In this document: positions 21,701-22,668 of the stretch, piece by piece
Position numbering within the stretch: position 1 is the stretch's first letter
Layout of the letters: every line of letters begins with the position of its first letter
DNA from: Aliitabrizicola sp031425325
GTDB taxonomy: Bacteria; Pseudomonadota; Alphaproteobacteria; Rhodobacterales; Rhodobacteraceae
NCBI GenBank assembly: GCA_031425325.1
Contig: JANPJD010000083.1
Location: 1 to 22,668, forward strand
DNA length: 22,668 nucleotides
Direction: 5' to 3'
Made by a program: the position numbers and the translations under genes
The notes under the pieces: model-generated
Database searches by the model: none
The model's input: only the letters and a program-made list of their open reading frames with translations
What the model was told of the DNA's origin: nothing

Positions 21701-22668
21701 TCAGAGGATCTCGAAGCGGTCCACGTCGACCATGCCGCGGTCGGTGATCTTGAGGTGCGGGATCACCGGCAGGCAGAGGAACGCCAGTTGCAGGAACGGC
21801 TCGTCCAGCGTGACGCCAAGGCTGCGCGCAGCGGCGCGCAAGGCCACAAGCCCGTCTCGCACGACCTCGAACGGCTCGAGGCTCATCAGGCCCGCGACAG
21901 GCAGGGCCAGTTCCGCAAGCACCCTGCCCTCTTCGACCACGACGAAGCCGCCCTCGATCTGCCCGAGGCGCGTGACCGCAAAGGCCATGTCCGCCTCGTC
22001 CACCCCCACGACAGCGATGTTATGGTGATCGTGGCATAGGGTCGAGGCGATCGCGCCCCGCCGCAGACCGAAGCCCTTGACGAACCCCGTGGCCAGATTG
22101 CCGTTCACCCCGTGCCGCTCCACTACCGCGATCTTCACCAGATCGCGCGCAAGGTCGGTTCGCTTGTTGCCGTCTCCGGTCGGAATATCAAAGGTCAGAT
22201 GTTCTGTGATGATCTTGCCCGGCACGATGCCGATAACTGGCGTCGCATCCCTGTTCCCGGTCGCGCGGAAATCCTCGGCCGTCACCGACCGTGCCTTCAC
22301 CGACCCTCGGCCCACCGGGGCGACGCTACGCCGGGCCGCATAGGCCGCGTCATTCGCCGCCACGCCGCCCGCCAGCACCAGCGACGCGTGGCACCCCTCG
22401 AGGCTGTCGATCACCGCGATGTCGGCGCGCTTGCCCGGCGCAATCAGGCCGCGATCCTTCAGTCCGAAGGCTTCCGCGGCCGACAGGCTGGCCGCGCGAT
22501 AGACCGCCAGAGGCGGGCAGCCCAGCGCGATCGCCGTGCGGATCATGTGGTCGAGATGCCCGTGCTCGGCGATGTCGAGCGGATTGCGGTCGTCGGTACA
22601 AAAACAGAGGTAGGGCGAATGCCGCTCGGTCAGGATCGGCGCCAGCGCGTGCAGGTCTTTGCTGACCG
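21701..22668 (-). CDS. ade: Adenine deaminase, C-terminal part (5' end outside window)
   Basis: The frame is open to the window edge, adding about 40 residues before the Met at 22546, so about 321 residues are visible of a family that is usually 550-600 long. The enzyme converts adenine to hypoxanthine and ammonia in purine salvage. The metal-site aspartate segment is CFCTDDRNPLDI near the window end, followed by AASLSAAEAFGLKDRGLIAPGKRADIAVID, the standard amidohydrolase tail. The adenine-deaminase C-terminal domain has GNLATGFVKGFGLRRGAIAST and CHDHHNIAVVG. The C-terminal half is intact. The N-terminal metal-binding HxH lies outside, so its state is unseen. Confidence 0.93.
   Translation of the reverse strand, partial: VSKDLHALAPILTERHSPYLCFCTDDRNPLDIAEHGHLDHMIRTAIALGCPPLAVYRAASLSAAEAFGLKDRGLIAPGKRADIAVIDSLEGCHASLVLAGGVAANDAAYAARRSVAPVGRGSVKARSVTAEDFRATGNRDATPVIGIVPGKIITEHLTFDIPTGDGNKRTDLARDLVKIAVVERHGVNGNLATGFVKGFGLRRGAIASTLCHDHHNIAVVGVDEADMAFAVTRLGQIEGGFVVVEEGRVLAELALPVAGLMSLEPFEVVRDGLVALRAAARSLGVTLDEPFLQLAFLCLPVIPHLKITDRGMVDVDRFEIL

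Noticed and set aside
1..22668. Mobile elements, prophage, CRISPR arrays or defence islands
   Set aside because: No transposase, integrase, direct-repeat array or characteristic gene was found. Gene content, codon use and order are all typical of a stable chromosome.

Overview
The window looks like ordinary chromosome of a Rhodobacterales (Rhodobacteraceae-type) alphaproteobacterium. The evidence is high GC with strong third-position GC bias, a petA-petB-petC (fbc) cytochrome bc1 operon whose cytochrome b heme and quinol-site residues fall at Rhodobacter positions (H97, H111, H198, H212, E295), a cysteine-poor L36 protein, a DNA polymerase IV with an N-terminal four-cysteine knuckle, and two copies of a GC-rich hairpin followed by TATTT that I remember from between genes in this family. 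No phage, transposon, CRISPR or defence genes are visible. No gene-free stretch exceeds 300 bases.

Layout. Positions 1-1242: the 3' end of a membrane-anchored protein, convergent with and overlapping a DUF599 membrane protein. Positions 1272-6915: a promoter and glcD-glcE-glcF (three-subunit glycolate oxidase), then two translationally coupled secreted trypsin-like proteases. Positions 6920-7545: an RpoH-like promoter, a three-hairpin leader ending in a ROSE-like RNA thermometer hairpin, an Hsp20 gene and a terminator. Positions 7554-10009: a CNNM/CBS/CorC-type membrane protein divergent from a PAS-HWE histidine kinase. Positions 10048-13400: a TPP riboswitch, thiB-thiP-thiQ thiamine ABC transporter, and a bidirectional terminator. 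Positions 13420-16141 (minus): petA, petB, petC. Positions 16282-17921 (minus): a glutathione S-transferase, a PaiB-like FMN-binding protein, rpmJ and tRNA-Val(GAC) with its promoter and terminator. Positions 18088-22668: an N-formylglutamate amidohydrolase-family protein, convergent dinB, a divergent AGE-family sugar isomerase/epimerase, and the C-terminal part of adenine deaminase.

How the parts work together. GlcDEF oxidises glycolate to glyoxylate. ThiBPQ imports thiamine and is controlled by TPP through a leader in which the Shine-Dalgarno, anti-SD and a competing strand can all be seen. PetABC carries electrons from ubiquinol to cytochrome c. Hsp20 appears doubly heat-controlled, by promoter and by RNA melting. 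The other genes are housekeeping or stress functions with no clear joint pathway.

I found no convincing wholly new system. The most interesting signals are regulatory RNA: the ROSE-like hsp20 leader, the riboswitch expression platform, a hairpin touching the Shine-Dalgarno of the protease pair, and the recurring hairpin-TATTT element.
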